A stretch of DNA of 64,000 nt, taken from positions 51,533,806 through 51,597,805 of the forward strand of contig NC_088643.1 of NCBI RefSeq assembly GCF_964019385.1, written 5' to 3'. Each line of letters opens with the position of its first letter. Positions within the stretch are counted from its first letter, which is position 1. Below are positions 22,061 to 32,865 of this stretch, in pieces. The notes below the pieces were generated by a model. That model ran no database searches. It saw only the letters and a program-made list of their open reading frames with translations, and was not told the DNA's origin. The position numbers were made by a program, and so were the translations under genes. This DNA is from Sycon ciliatum (taxonomy: Eukaryota > Porifera > Calcarea > Leucosolenida > Sycettidae).

Positions 22061-22615
22061 GCTATCCCGTATCTGTCCCGTACCAAACCGTACCATCAAA
22101 CACAGCTGGCCACATACAGCTGGCCCCACTATTCAAATAGGGCTTTCAAACGCAAGATCATAACGTGAAGCAACTTGGAAGAATGAGTATGAATGCGAAG
22201 TGTATGGGGGAATGCATGTAGGGCGATAGTGCGGGTTCGAATCCCAGGTAATGCCTGAAAAAATAGGAAAATTGAAAAATTTATAACATCCCTATTCTTT
22301 TTTTGCCGTCATCCAGGCGGTAGATGGTGTCGTATTACTCTCGACCGTACCTGTCCCGTACATGTCCCGTACCGTACAATCAAAGACGACTGGCCACAAT
22401 GCATACTAGTATTCAAATAGGGCTTTCAAATACAAGATCATAACGGGAAGCAACTTGGAAGAATTAGTATGTATGCGAAGTGTATCGGGGGTCCGGGGAT
22501 GCATGCAGGGCGATAGTGCGGGTTCGAATCCGAGGTTATGTCTAAAAACAAAAAGTAGAAATTTATAAGAATTTATAACATCCCTATGCTTTTTTTGTCT
22601 AGGTCATCAAGGCAA
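22061..22615 (+). repeat. Two tandem copies of a tRNA-like repeat
   Basis: Two units of about 275 bp share CCGTAC-rich starts, the ATTCAAATAGGGCTTTCAAA segment, a B-box-like GCGGGTTCGAATCC (near 22235 and 22530) and the tail TTTATAACATCCCTAT. The B-box suggests a tRNA-derived SINE or a decayed tRNA-like cassette. The A-box is not convincing. Confidence 0.55.
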
Positions 22616-23215
22616 AAAAGCATAGCGTAGGGCCCTGAGCTTCCAAGCTCTCTCGTTCCAGATTTTGCAACCTGCTTTGAGTCTTCCATTCATTCTTCCC
22701 AAATTGTACATTGTACTGTTGAGATACCGAATTCAAATAAATCAATACCAATTCTAGAATGTCACTGAAAGCTAAAAACAAGAATAAACAATAGTTGAAA
22801 TAATCTACGTGGAGATAATAATTTTAATATAGCTATGAATAGGATGAAGGCCGCAGACATCACGCAACTACGTTACTTGTTTGACATGTATTTACTATGT
22901 ATTTTATAACAAAAATTATATTGAAAACCCATAATCGATTTTCTTGTTCCTATCATCAGTGGGAAAAAATACGGAACTAAGGATACAACCAAAGAAACTG
23001 AAGTTAAGTACTGTAAATAGAAAGGTAGAAAAGAAAAGGACATATGGATACAAGTTAAGAGTAACTCTCCATCACTGTAACTGGATACTATATACAGTCA
23101 GAAAGGTGTTAGAAATAACAACAAGATACAAGTGCAATAAAACCACTAGAGGAAACGCAAAAAGGTAACAAGATTACGTAACCAAAGGCGAGAAGGCGCT
23201 AAACGAAGTGTCAAC

Positions 23216-23478
23216 CTACGAATACAACTTCAATGCAACAACGTGCTCCTTCTGCTTACACAAAACAGGCTTATGAATACGTATACAAACTGCCTCAAGG
23301 ACTTTCAACTGTTGGACATAACGCGCACGACACAGTACAGAAAAATGAGAGTCATCATACACACTAAGACAGTCAGGACGAGATAACAAGTGTAGATACA
23401 CAGCTGACTTCTTACGATCAACACATTCATCCGCCTCATCTCGCTCCTTCCCACCCGACTCCTCCTCGTCGTATTCAT
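23216..23478 (-). pseudogene. Penelope-like GIY-YIG C-terminal fragment
   Basis: The minus strand reads YEYDEEESGGKERDEADE, then KKSAVYLHLL, HFSVLCRARYVQQLKVLEAV, and PVLCKQKEHVVALKLYS before the stop. It shares the acidic lead-in and the L-L-E-A...P.LCKQK tail with the protein at 1349-2044. A TTTAATATAG acceptor-like sequence precedes it. A CTGATGA...GAAAC motif lies about 100 bp upstream on the same strand (23591-23566). Reverse transcriptase is absent. Confidence 0.5.
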
Positions 23479-23929
23479 AGCTATATTAAAACAATAGTTG
23501 ATATGCTGTTGCTACACACGAAAATCCGGTTTAACAAAAAAGTGATTAAATGTCTCTACTCACGAGTTTCATGCTGAAAAGCAATCATCAGGAGACTGGG
23601 GCTATAGTCGGGGTTGTGTGGTCTTATTCACTATAGGTGTTGTCCCATGGCAGGTATGCAATGCTAGTGTTTGTGCGCGAAGGCAGTGTGAGCGATCAGT
23701 ATAGTGTTATGCGGGTGGCATGGGAGCTGTGTATCGAGCACTGTGACCGGTAATCAAGGTTCTTCTATGCTGTTGCTATGTAGTGCCATGGTTACCATGC
23801 ACGAAACGTCAACGGTTAATTCTAGTACCTTCCATCACGTTTCTGGGGTAAAAAAATATATCTTGGAGCTCCTTGTGATCCCGTCTACACGTTGAAATTA
23901 CCAAAACGTTGTGCCCTCTCAACTGCAAC

Positions 23930-24205
23930 GAAAGTAAACATTTTGGGCACCTGGCCCCCATACCAACCAATGAACCAACCAACCACCCAGTGCCACCCAA
24001 CCAACCAACCAACCACCCAGTGCCACCCAACCAACCAACCAATCAACCAACCACCCAGTGCCACCCAACCAACCAACCAACCAACCACCCAGTGCCACCC
24101 AACCAACTAACCAACCAATCAACCAACCTCCCCCCTCTCTCCCCCACCCCCCCCCCCCCCAAACCAGCCAACCAACAAGCCAACCAACCAATCACTCGGC
24201 AACAA
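23930..24205. repeat. CCAA / CCACCCAGTGCCACC minisatellite
   Basis: Longer version of the array at 10855-10968, including the poly-C tract. Reverse-strand frames reading GWLVGW are artefacts of the repeat. Confidence 0.9.
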
Positions 24206-24222
24206 CAACAGCCATTACTCAC

Positions 24223-24573
24223 CATAGCAGATTACACTTCCACGTTCACGATCCACATCACCACCACCCCTTAACTTTACTTTGTAATTAGCATCATGAG
24301 ACGTGCTTTTCCAGTGGTCTGTCCACACACCTTCATAGCCAATATAAATATGTCCAACAGTGCTGTGGAAGGCAAAGTCCCACAAGCAGTGAGCAGCACT
24401 CCTTGGTGGTAAAGTCATGTGTAGCGCTTGGCAAATGCCCTTTGCTTCGGAAAGAGTTTTCTGGCTACCTGGTCCTTCTGGAAGGTAGGACACAGGGGGA
24501 ACTGATAGGTACATGCCCACTGGGCAACGAAGGTCCTCAGTGTTCGCATGGACAGATTCATGCCTATAATATC
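24223..24573 (-). CDS. C-type-lectin-like domain exon, duplicate
   Basis: A 351-nt exon, phase 1-1, one codon longer than its copy at 11572-11919. It encodes the same CPVGMYLSVPPVSYLPEG, GICQALHMTLPPRSAA and GSVICYG landmarks. The changes are few and do not disturb the frame or splice sites (acceptor CTGTCAG, donor GTGAGT). The low divergence of both exon and flanks means a recent duplication or gene conversion. Just upstream on the minus strand is an 18-bp tandem repeat of ACACAGAACACAGAGAAT. Confidence 0.6.
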
Positions 24574-24679
24574 CTGACAGCAAGAATAACACACAGAACA
24601 CAGAGAATAACACACAGAACACAGAGAATAACACACAGAACACAGAAGAGAGAAACAACTGATGGCTCATGATTGCATT

Positions 24680-27600
24680 TTGTTTGGGGACATGTAGGGT
24701 ATTGTCGTCGGGGGGGGGGGGGGGTTATTTCCAGACGACAGGCCCTTCCGATTACTCTCTCATATCGCGTGCACCGCATAGGATTTTGGTCTCACTCAGA
24801 AGAGAGTCTCAAGAAGAACGCAAGAGTCGAACAACAAGAATGTGTACAAATGCAGCATATGCAACGTGCGTAGTCCACGCAGGCACGGACAACATACGGT
24901 CACACAAAAAATATGCATCCTCTCCTGAGGATGGGAGAGGAGAAAAAATGGCAGAAAAAATGGCAGAACAGCAATGTTGAACACGCCTACGGAAACAGGG
25001 GCAATGAATTAATGAGGACACCGTAATAGCACACAAACAAATCGGTCACCAATACGCAAACAAAAAATAACGTAGAAAACCACAGGGCGCTACCCTGAAT
25101 AACCACAGGCCTCTAACCTGAAAAAACACAGGGATTGAACCTGAAACCCCACAGGGATTGAACTGGATATTACACGGGAAACAAATCCGCTAACAAAACA
25201 ACAACAACAAAAAAACTCCTGGTCCCTACTGGGACGCACAAAGGCCAGCCAGCAAAATATGGAAACTGTCAGGCGAAATTACTGGTCAGTCGGCGACACG
25301 CATTTTTCACAAAAACATTGCGTTTCACCTGCTGGGAGAGTATGCGTGTACTCGAGTCTCATCCTGAGCACGTTTTTTCTTCTTTTTTCAGCTACAGTAT
25401 AGCTGTATTTTTCATTGCAAAGCCGTCCTCGATTGTTGTGTTTGTTGTTCAAACGAAGTGGACATTCAATCATGAAAGCAGAGGATATAGGAGCCTGATT
25501 GGAGTTTCTCGTGGCATAGGACGGCTACACAGAGACACTTTGGGATTTTCTGAATATAAAATACCATACGCACGATGCTGAGATCAATTTGTGCGATATC
25601 AAATTGTTTGTGAGCTACCACATCGAGCAGAACGGGATCCAAACACAAGCTTGCCGATGGTTAGGCTGCCGACCTGACTGGACAAATGATCCCTGGCTTC
25701 ACCAGACGCCAGAAGTCGGACACCATGTCCTTTGCCGCGACGTCCATCTCCAAAAAGAACTCCATCTTCGTCGTGAAAAGGCTTGAATTACTCAATATTC
25801 AACCGAGATTCTCAGATCGAATCATTTTTTGTTGTAGCAGTTGCAGGGCAGATCCCGCCACTACTTCAACAGGGGATGGCTCCAAAGCATGCCTGGAACA
25901 AGCCATATTGAGGTTGCAAGCCACCACTCTCAGCAAGAAATTCGAAATTTCAATGGTGGAAGATATACTATGAAGAGAATCTCAAAAAGTATGTTTCGCG
26001 GAGAGATCGCTCAACCTACGTCATTCAAACTTTGCAGGATGGTTCAGACGTACATGCTAGGCATGGAACCACAGGGGTTGATGTCATAGCTGACACACAG
26101 AGTCACACACACAGCAGATTCGTGTGCACAGATACTAAACTAGTGAACGTCGTCATCTTCTTCCCGCTGATCTCAAATGTACTATGATGTGCTATTTCGC
26201 CTGACGCGTACACCCGCAAGGCGAACCGATACAAATAAGCACTGGATCCCTCCAGCCCACCAGGCAGACCGTGCCTCACCATGATCGGACGCCCGCCTAG
26301 GTGAAATGGAGAGACCCACGTGCCGAAGCACAAAGACAAAACAACACGCTCACAGAAAGATTGCCGCCCGGACCGTCAACGAGAGTCTCAGAAGCATGCT
26401 ACACCGCTGGGCGACAGCCATTCCACATGATCGGTGGGGCACCCCCCCCCCCGGCGGCGCACTGCAATGCTCGACTCAACATGAATACTATTATTACAAG
26501 TAAGGCCACACCAAGTTATTTCATTGTTTCTCGTCACCTGAAAATCTCAAAAGGAACGCGGGCGGGCGGAAAAAAACAAAATAGGGTTTGAAAAACAAAA
26601 ACTGCTATTTACACTACAAAGGCCCAATTTATGACCTAAAATCAGACTATACACCACGCGTGACAGTCAATTGCGTTCCAAGAAAGTATCTCTCTGCTAT
26701 CCACAGTCACAGCGAAGCTGACTATTTCAGATGCCATCGTCGCCCACGACAAGATGAACTGATAAAGAACTCAAGGAATCACGGCAACTTCACAGTGCTT
26801 GTAGTCCGCAATGCCGCAAGTTTACCGATGCCCGGAACACTGTCAGTCCAAAACGGTGCACTGTCATGCACTGTCTTGACTTGTACCGGAACTGTGTGTA
26901 GCAAAGAAGACGACCAGGTCGTGTGGTGGTGTGGTACTTGAACTACCGGTATGCGTACATACACGGTGCAAAAGTCGTCCTTCGGTTCGTGCACTAGCAC
27001 TGCACTCCAGATTTGACGCCGCGCGTACTTTTACAACGCCTTTTTATGCGTGTTTACCGGGACGCGAGATTTTTTTTGGTCCAAACCTCAAGAAAGGTAC
27101 GCGCGCGGTGACGAGAAACAATGAAAAAACTTGGTGTGGCCTAAGATGAAAAAAATGTACTCTGAAGTAAGTACAAGTTCCTGAAACTGGAAACGACGTA
27201 GTGTCACCACATCGAGAAAATCGATGGGGACATCTACCAAACAAATCGATCGACGCAGGATCGGAGCAGTCCGACGACAACGCATTAATGTGCACCAGCG
27301 TACAACACAGGGCGAGTAAGCAAACAAGAGCAAAGCTACCCATGCTGACGACCAAGCAACACGATGAGCAGGCACAACAGAACGGACAACAGAAGGTGTG
27401 AAAACACAGTGCACGCGACCACTCGAACAGCCAGAGCCGGAGGGAGAAAAATTACACTGGTTCCAAACACAGCACACACAAGCACTCGAACAGTGACACA
27501 CACAATGTGGGCCACAATCATGTACAAACAGAAGCAAGGTTAGGCGCGTGTGAGAGCACTTGTCCAGAAGAGAATAACACGGGACTTCAGTGCCACGGCT

Positions 27601-28530
27601 TACGCCGAAGACCCAACACGAAACAATTATTCGAAAATCACAAATCAAACTACGAACAAGTTAGAAAACATGACGCATGGCAGACAAAGCATGTTCACCT
27701 GAGCAGGAGCTCCGAGGACAGGGTTGAGCAGATGGAGCAAAGCGGAGCCATGGCGAGGGCACATGGAGGAGACAAGATTTCAAGCCACGGCGAAACGAAA
27801 ACGATCTCAGGGTCGAGGGGAACGATGCCCCTATGCTTACCAAACATAGAAGCGCGGTGCTGGGTGCGCCACTCCACAGGCAAGTGCGGTACTGGGTGCG
27901 CCACTCCACAGGCAAGGAATAACTAGAGTATGCACTGGATGTGTACGGAATGCCGGTCGCCTAATTCTACATTACGCCTGAAACCTGGCAGGTCCCTGGC
28001 ACCGAAATTTGAACGCACCTAAAATTACATGTTTTTCAGTACAAGGAAGTTAGAGGCCACTTGCCTCGTACTGCTCTTTTCTCTCCGAAACTCAACACTT
28101 GCGAGCCAGATACGAAAGAAAGAAAAAATTCTCCACGAAGTCCAAATTTGAAATTTACATTTATTTAGAGCTTTGGAGAGTAGCAGTGTTGTACTCACTC
28201 TTGTTAATATAGCCCAGCAAAACAAGAAGGAAGAATGAGATGAATGCATGACTTTTTTTAGACTTTCCCCTTTTCAACTGTGGATTTTGTAGAAGAAGAA
28301 AAAAAGACTCCCTCCTTCTTGTGAGTGCTTGAAAAAAGAACTTTGATAAAGCTGAGCACGAGGAGCGCAGTGGCGCACAAGTGAAATGCTGGAGTCAACA
28401 AGATAGGCCAGTTCTGAAACAGTCGAACATGCGCAATTTTCAAGTAGCAAAAACCTGACAAGGAGTACTGGAATAGTCCAAGGCATGAAAGTGAGCTTGA
28501 CCAATGCTTTCTCATCTACAGTCCATTCAG
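24680..28530. other. No gene recognised
   Basis: Both strands hold short frames without recognised domains. Contents seen: a poly-G run near 24708-24722, the inverted partner (26125-26210) of the 2430-2545 repeat, a poly-C run near 26441-26450, and a 34-bp direct repeat (TGGGTGCGCCACTCCACAGG) at 27861 and 27895. The 117- and 186-residue frames near 26.6 and 27.1-27.6 kb have no features I can support. Confidence 0.4.
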
Positions 28531-28534
28531 AAGA

Positions 28535-28690
28535 AGATAGAATTCTAGCAGTTTTGGCCATAAATGGGTCAAACGTTGAGGTTCTTTGGATTTTTTTCTG
28601 CAATCCCCTTTGGAATCCTCTTCCAATAATCATTATGTTTCTGAAGTCGATAGAGGTTATGCCATACACGTCACATAGCACGTTTGTCGT
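28535..28690. repeat. Dispersed repeat, copy near 57.03-57.13 kb
   Basis: TTTTGGCCATAAATGGGTC and about 90 following bases (GGAATCCTCTTCCAAT) recur at 57031-57125 in the same orientation, the second time within a TAF3 intron. Confidence 0.6.
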
Positions 28691-28940
28691 TTGCCACCCC
28701 AAATTCTTCTATATATGGGGTTTCTGTACGCGCTTTACTCTTGTATGGGCATTTTGCCACCTCAACTGGCTCCTACATGTATATATGGTGGATTTGGCGT
28801 TATCGCATACTGTAAATATACAAATTTTCGGCAGCTATTTAATTTCGGCTATATTCGGCACCGACCCAAAACGCCTAAATTTAAAAAACGAAGATGAATT
28901 TTTTCACAGCATCTGTCGCACTATACCATGCCCTCTACCC

Positions 28941-29267
28941 TGTAGCGTATAGCGCATCCCCGTACGTTAGCATATCCCCGTAAGTTACTGTATTCCCGTA
29001 CGTTAGCATATCCCCGTACTGTATTCCCATACGTTAGCGTATCCTCGTACATTAGCGTACGGAGTCTGCCTTTGCATAAAAGCTGCTGCTCACGATTCTT
29101 TTAATTGCCAGTCAGTTAATTTAGTAGCCAGTTAGTTAATTTATAGCCCGTTACTTAATTTAGTTGCCAGTTAGTTAATTTCGTTGCCAGTACATTTCAA
29201 TTGCCAGTTACAGTGTGTTCACTGAGACCCTTGTATTTTTGCCTCCGAGAGACTGCGGCCCGCTACA
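28941..29267 (+). repeat. 5' LTR
   Basis: TG...CA ends. The U3-like part has repeats of CCCCGTACGTTAGCATAT; the later part has tandem GCCAGTTAGTTAATTTA units. A TTGCATAAAAGCTGC stretch near 29075 could be the TATA region. Confidence 0.85.
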
Positions 29268-29415
29268 AATTGGTGGCAGCGGTGGTTAAAGTCAACTTTG
29301 TCAGATTCGACCCCACCTGTTTTACGCGCTACAAATTGGTGGCAGCGGTGGTTAAAGTCAACTTTGTCAGATTCGACCCCACCTGTTTTACGCGCTACAA
29401 ATTGGTGGCAGCGGT
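29261..29415 (+). promoter_or_regulatory. tRNA-Leu-type primer binding site in a 66-bp triplicate
   Basis: TGGTGGCAGCGGTGG at 29271 complements the 3' end of tRNA-Leu ending CCACCGCTGCCA plus CCA. The LTR terminus plus primer site is repeated in tandem at 29261, 29327 and 29393 (period 66). Only the first copy abuts the full LTR. Confidence 0.7.
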
Positions 29416-29513
29416 AAATTCATTTTGTTTTATTCTATACCTAACTGTGTTACTTTACACGTTTCTCGGACCCCCATGGCTCAACCCGCTACAGCTCCGT
29501 GCGACGAATCAAG

Positions 29514-29990
29514 ATGAGAATCATGTTTCTTGCCTTCCTGGGCTTGGCCCTGCTTATTAGCCTGCAGCACACTCAGGGTGCTAGCGTGGATCACCCTTCT
29601 CTCCGCACGGCACTCGCTGGAGACTCCGATGGCGATTCCAAGCGACCCGCTACCTACATGTATACTACCGGTGGCGATAGCGAAGTTGATGAGGACGACG
29701 ACATGCAGGCTGCTGACCAAGACAAGGAGGGTATTCCCCAAGACCAGCAGCGTTTGATTTTCGCCGGCACGCAGTTGGCAGACGGCTGAACCCTGAGTGA
29801 CTACAACGTTCAGCAGGAGTCCACTATTCACTTGGTACTTCGTCTCCGTGGTGGGATGCAGATTTTCGTCAACACTCTTCCTGGCTAGACCATCCCTCTT
29901 TACGTCGCGCCAAGCGATGCTATCGACAATATGAAGACCACGATTCAAGACGAGGAGGGAGCGATCTGCCTGACGCCGAGCTAGCCTCTC
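29514..29990 (+). pseudogene. Ubiquitin-derived frame with signal-peptide-like start, inside LTR element
   Basis: From the ATG at 29514 the frame reads MRIMFLAFLGLALLISLQHT, a typical signal peptide, then an acidic linker. [20 protein letters not shown] follows, which is ubiquitin from about residue 33, with Lys48 replaced by Thr. The Arg54 codon is a stop (29787-29789). Past the stop the same frame continues [20 protein letters not shown] then GG and straight into [10 protein letters not shown] of a second repeat unit. The arrangement is therefore polyubiquitin-like. The second unit has a stop at Lys11 (TAG) and Lys6 changed to Asn, and decays after IQDEEG. Ubiquitin is normally cytosolic; fusion to a secretion signal is unexpected. 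As it stands at most a 91-residue truncated product could be made. Confidence 0.8.
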
Positions 29991-29993
29991 TGA

Positions 29994-30763
29994 GTGACCG
30001 GCTCAATCAAGATGAAGATAAAACCTGGCTCGCCCTCCGCCATAGCTCCAGTCACCGCCGTGGTTACTGACGCTGATTCCAGGTATGGCATTTTCTTTCC
30101 TGTCTTCCTTCAGTCTTCCTATTCTCTTCAGTCTTCCTATTCTCTTCAGTCTTCCTTTATGCGAGTGTGTGAATCCAGTTTAGTTTGGTAGGCGTCCGAT
30201 CATGGTGAGCCACGGTCTACCCAGCTAACCTGGGGCAATGTGTGTGAGCTAACCTGGGACAATGTGTGTGACAATGCCCCGTATAGTGAATAGTGATAAT
30301 TATATAGTATAGTGTATTCAGTTCGGTTTTTGAACTGCGATGTTCCTGGCGGGTTGTGCCAGCGTTGTGCAGCAAGAGTGCTGTGGTTTTTCAGGTCCTA
30401 TTTGGAGGACAGTTCTTTCCCCTTTTGACCCCGTGCGATCGTGTGAACCTGGTGTGCTTCTACTTTATGATTTGTTTATCAGTTCATTCTTCTGTCTATT
30501 CCAAACGTTATCATTTCCGACATCATTTGCCATACTCCGGTAGACGCTCTCCCAGTAATTTGCGATCTACTATAATGTTCACGACTCCATACCTGTATTA
30601 TAATTCAAGTCATCCATCCATTCTGCCTATCTCTTATCGTCGAGTTTATTCCGACGCGACCATGCATGCCGCCAGTTTCTTCTAAATAACAGCCAGTTGT
30701 TGGTGTCCAGCTATCACCGAGTATTCGAATCACGAGGACGTGATTGTATTTGAGGGGGGAGGT
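29994..30763 (+). other. LTR element 3' internal region with polypurine tract
   Basis: No protein domain is recognised. There is a triplicated CAGTCTTCCTATTCTCTT (30110-30155) and a purine tract ending at 30763 immediately before the 3' LTR, where plus-strand DNA synthesis would be primed. Confidence 0.6.
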
Positions 30764-31088
30764 GTAGCGTATAGCGTATCCCCGTATGTTAGCATATCCC
30801 CATAAGTTACTGTATTCCCGTACGTTAGCATATCCCCGTACTGTATTCCCATACGTTAGCGTATCCCGTACATTAGCGTACGGAGTCTGCCTTTGCATAA
30901 AAGCTGCTGCTCACGATTCTTTTAATTGCCAGTCAGTTAATTTAGTAGCCAGTTAGTTAATTTATAGCCCGTTACTTAATTTAGTTGCCAGTTAGTTAAT
31001 TTCGTTGCCAGTACATTTCAATTGCCAGTTACAGTGTGTTCACTGAGACCCTTGTATTTTTGCCTCTGAGAGACTGCGGCCCGCTACA
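30764..31088 (+). repeat. 3' LTR
   Basis: Matches the 5' LTR with only a few substitutions and a 2-bp length difference. Followed by TACCC, the target duplication. Confidence 0.85.
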
Positions 31089-31593
31089 TACCCCACGCCG
31101 AAAATAAATCGAGGCCGAAATGTCCAAAATCGTGAAGTGCCGAAATTTGGCAGCGCCGAAATTTTGTATATTGGCAGTATTAAACCTGAAAAAGCAAGCC
31201 ATAACAGGATAGGATACCGGCCAGGTTTTGCCCCGAAAGCACTGAATTGGGAAAAAACCATCTAAGTCCCGGCCGTTTGACCCTGCCTGCAATGGTGCAT
31301 TGTGCGGTTCGATCCCCAGTTCAGGTACCCTTTTTGGACCCTTTTTCAAATTTCATATCTCGCACCACTGCGCTGTGTACGATACAATCATGAAAAATCG
31401 CCAAATACGGGAGCTCGCCAGAGCTAGAGCCAGGGCCCATCTGTTTATGAATGGAGTGTGGCTGGTGGTGAGCTTGAGCAATGCTCTCTGATCTAGTTGC
31501 TGGTTGCTTGTTGTACTACATTGCTTTTCCTCGTTTTCATTTACAGGCGATAGTTTGACCAGACTCTATCTCCACCGGCTGATGAATGAACTA

Positions 31594-31782
31594 CAGCCAA
31601 CTTCGCTTATAACGACACTCTGCGGGGCATCAGAAAAGTGTCCTTATTTGCGAAGTGCCGTTATACCCGAAGTCTCAATATTATGTGTCACAGTTGGATG
31701 GGACTTTGCTCTGGGCATGAAAATTATGTCGTTATTCGCGAATTGTCGTTATATCCGCAGTCGTTATTAGCGAAGTTGACTG
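31594..31782. mobile_element. pogo-like MITE, 189 bp
   Basis: Ends CAGCCAACTTCGCTTATAAC and its complement (GCGAAGTTGACTG), flanked by TA at 31592-31593 and 31783-31784. Short, non-coding. A diverged partial copy in reverse orientation is at about 42128-42215. Confidence 0.7.
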
Positions 31783-32045
31783 TACAGCGCTAATGTGCTC
31801 AACAGAAAACAATTCTTCAATGTGCTCTAATGTGCTCAACAGAAAACAATTCTTCAATCGGCCATGTTCTAAAATTTTACGAAACCCCAATGACATGTTT
31901 TAGCTTACATCCGTCCATATCAGCGTGGGGGGGGGGGGGGTGCTGACATCCAGGCACTGAAGTGCTCACATACCTACATTGAATGATTAAATTACACTTT
32001 TTCTTCCTAGACCGGCCTTGCTTATATATATTTTTTAATTTAAAC

Positions 32046-32160
32046 ACGGTTCGCGTCAGACTCGGCTAGAGGCCGAGTTTTCCGCACCCATAGGAACGCA
32101 ACCACCCTTCAAGGATCAAGGCGCAGATGCAGCTCCTAAAGCGGTGGGGGCGGGAGTAGG
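32046..32160 (-). repeat. SINE fragment, copy 3
   Basis: Matches the 3' half of the SINE at 7449 (CAAGGATCAAGGCGCAGATG and on), minus orientation. Confidence 0.55.
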
Positions 32161-32402
32161 GGGGGGGGGTTGAGTAGGGGGTGAGTAGGGGGTGAATAGG
32201 GGGGAGTATTGGGGAGTGAATAGGGGTGTGTGTGTGAATAGGGGGTGAGTAGGGGGTGAATAGGGGGGAGTATTGGGGAGTGAATAGGGGTGTGTGTGTG
32301 AATAGGGGGTGAATAGGGGTGAGTAGGGGGTGAGTAGGGGGGGGGGGGTGAGTAGGGGGGGGGGGGGGGTGAGTAGGGGTGGGATGAGTAGGGGGAGGGG
32401 TA
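32150..32402 (+). repeat. G-rich array (GAGTAGGGGGTGAATAGGGG)
   Basis: Units of GAGTAGGGG and GAATAGGGG with GTGTGTGTG spacers, and several G runs of 8 or more. A larger unit of about 67 bp (with TATTGGGGAGTGAATAGGGG) is repeated. High G-quadruplex potential on the plus strand. Confidence 0.9.
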
Positions 32403-32768
32403 TTAGATCATACATCAGTATATATGGGACACTTTCTCTGTCTCTCTCTCCCTTCCTTCCCCTCGTCCCCTCCTCCCCCTCCCCCCCCCCCCTGGTTTCC
32501 TGTAGTGTACCCCGATCCCGAGACCGTCGGTCGAGGGAGTTCACCACATCTCACCAGCACAGCGCAGTGTAGTGTCTACACACCCATTGCTGGACCTGTG
32601 TTTTGTGCCCCCGTATTTCCGTAGACATGTGCACTGTGATCAAATGAATCAAATACATCTGTAATGGTGGAAGGGAGTCGATCATTAGAGCAAAACGAAC
32701 TGGCAAAGGCAGAGGGATAAATTACGTTACAGTACTTCCACATTTGAGCAATTGCATCATGTATTTCC

Positions 32769-32865
32769 AACTGCATAGCCCACAACCCCACCCACATCAT
32801 CTCACCTTCTCCTATCTCTTATTGGTGATGGTGCCATCATGAGAATAAAGGATTCAAGCAAAGTA
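32769..32865 (+). repeat. LINE 3' tail, second copy
   Basis: Matches the 3' UTR at 11440-11545 including GAGAATAAAG; only the extreme 3' end is present. Confidence 0.6.

Larger units (their letters stand above)
28941..31088 (+). mobile_element. Non-autonomous LTR retrotransposon carrying ubiquitin sequence
   Basis: Two long terminal repeats, 28941-29267 (327 bp) and 30764-31088 (325 bp), are nearly identical. Each begins TGTAGCG and ends CGCTACA. The 5-bp target duplication TACCC lies at 28936-28940 and 31089-31093. A primer binding site complementary to a tRNA 3' end, and a purine tract (GAGGGGGGAGG) directly before the 3' LTR, complete the structure. Internal length is only about 1.5 kb with no gag, protease, reverse transcriptase or integrase. 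It therefore depends on proteins of another element. It carries a ubiquitin-derived reading frame on the plus strand. High LTR identity suggests a young insertion. Confidence 0.9.

Noticed and set aside
23892-24291. Trp/Gly-rich (GWLVGW) or Pro/Asn-rich membrane-like proteins
   Set aside because: Translation of the CCAA minisatellite; the same array exists at 10.9 kb with different frames.
27088-27648. 186-codon minus-strand frame with hydrophobic stretches
   Set aside because: No start context, domain or splice support; overlapping frames on the other strand are similar in length.
32116-32547. Pro-rich 143-codon frame
   Set aside because: Complement of the G-rich array.
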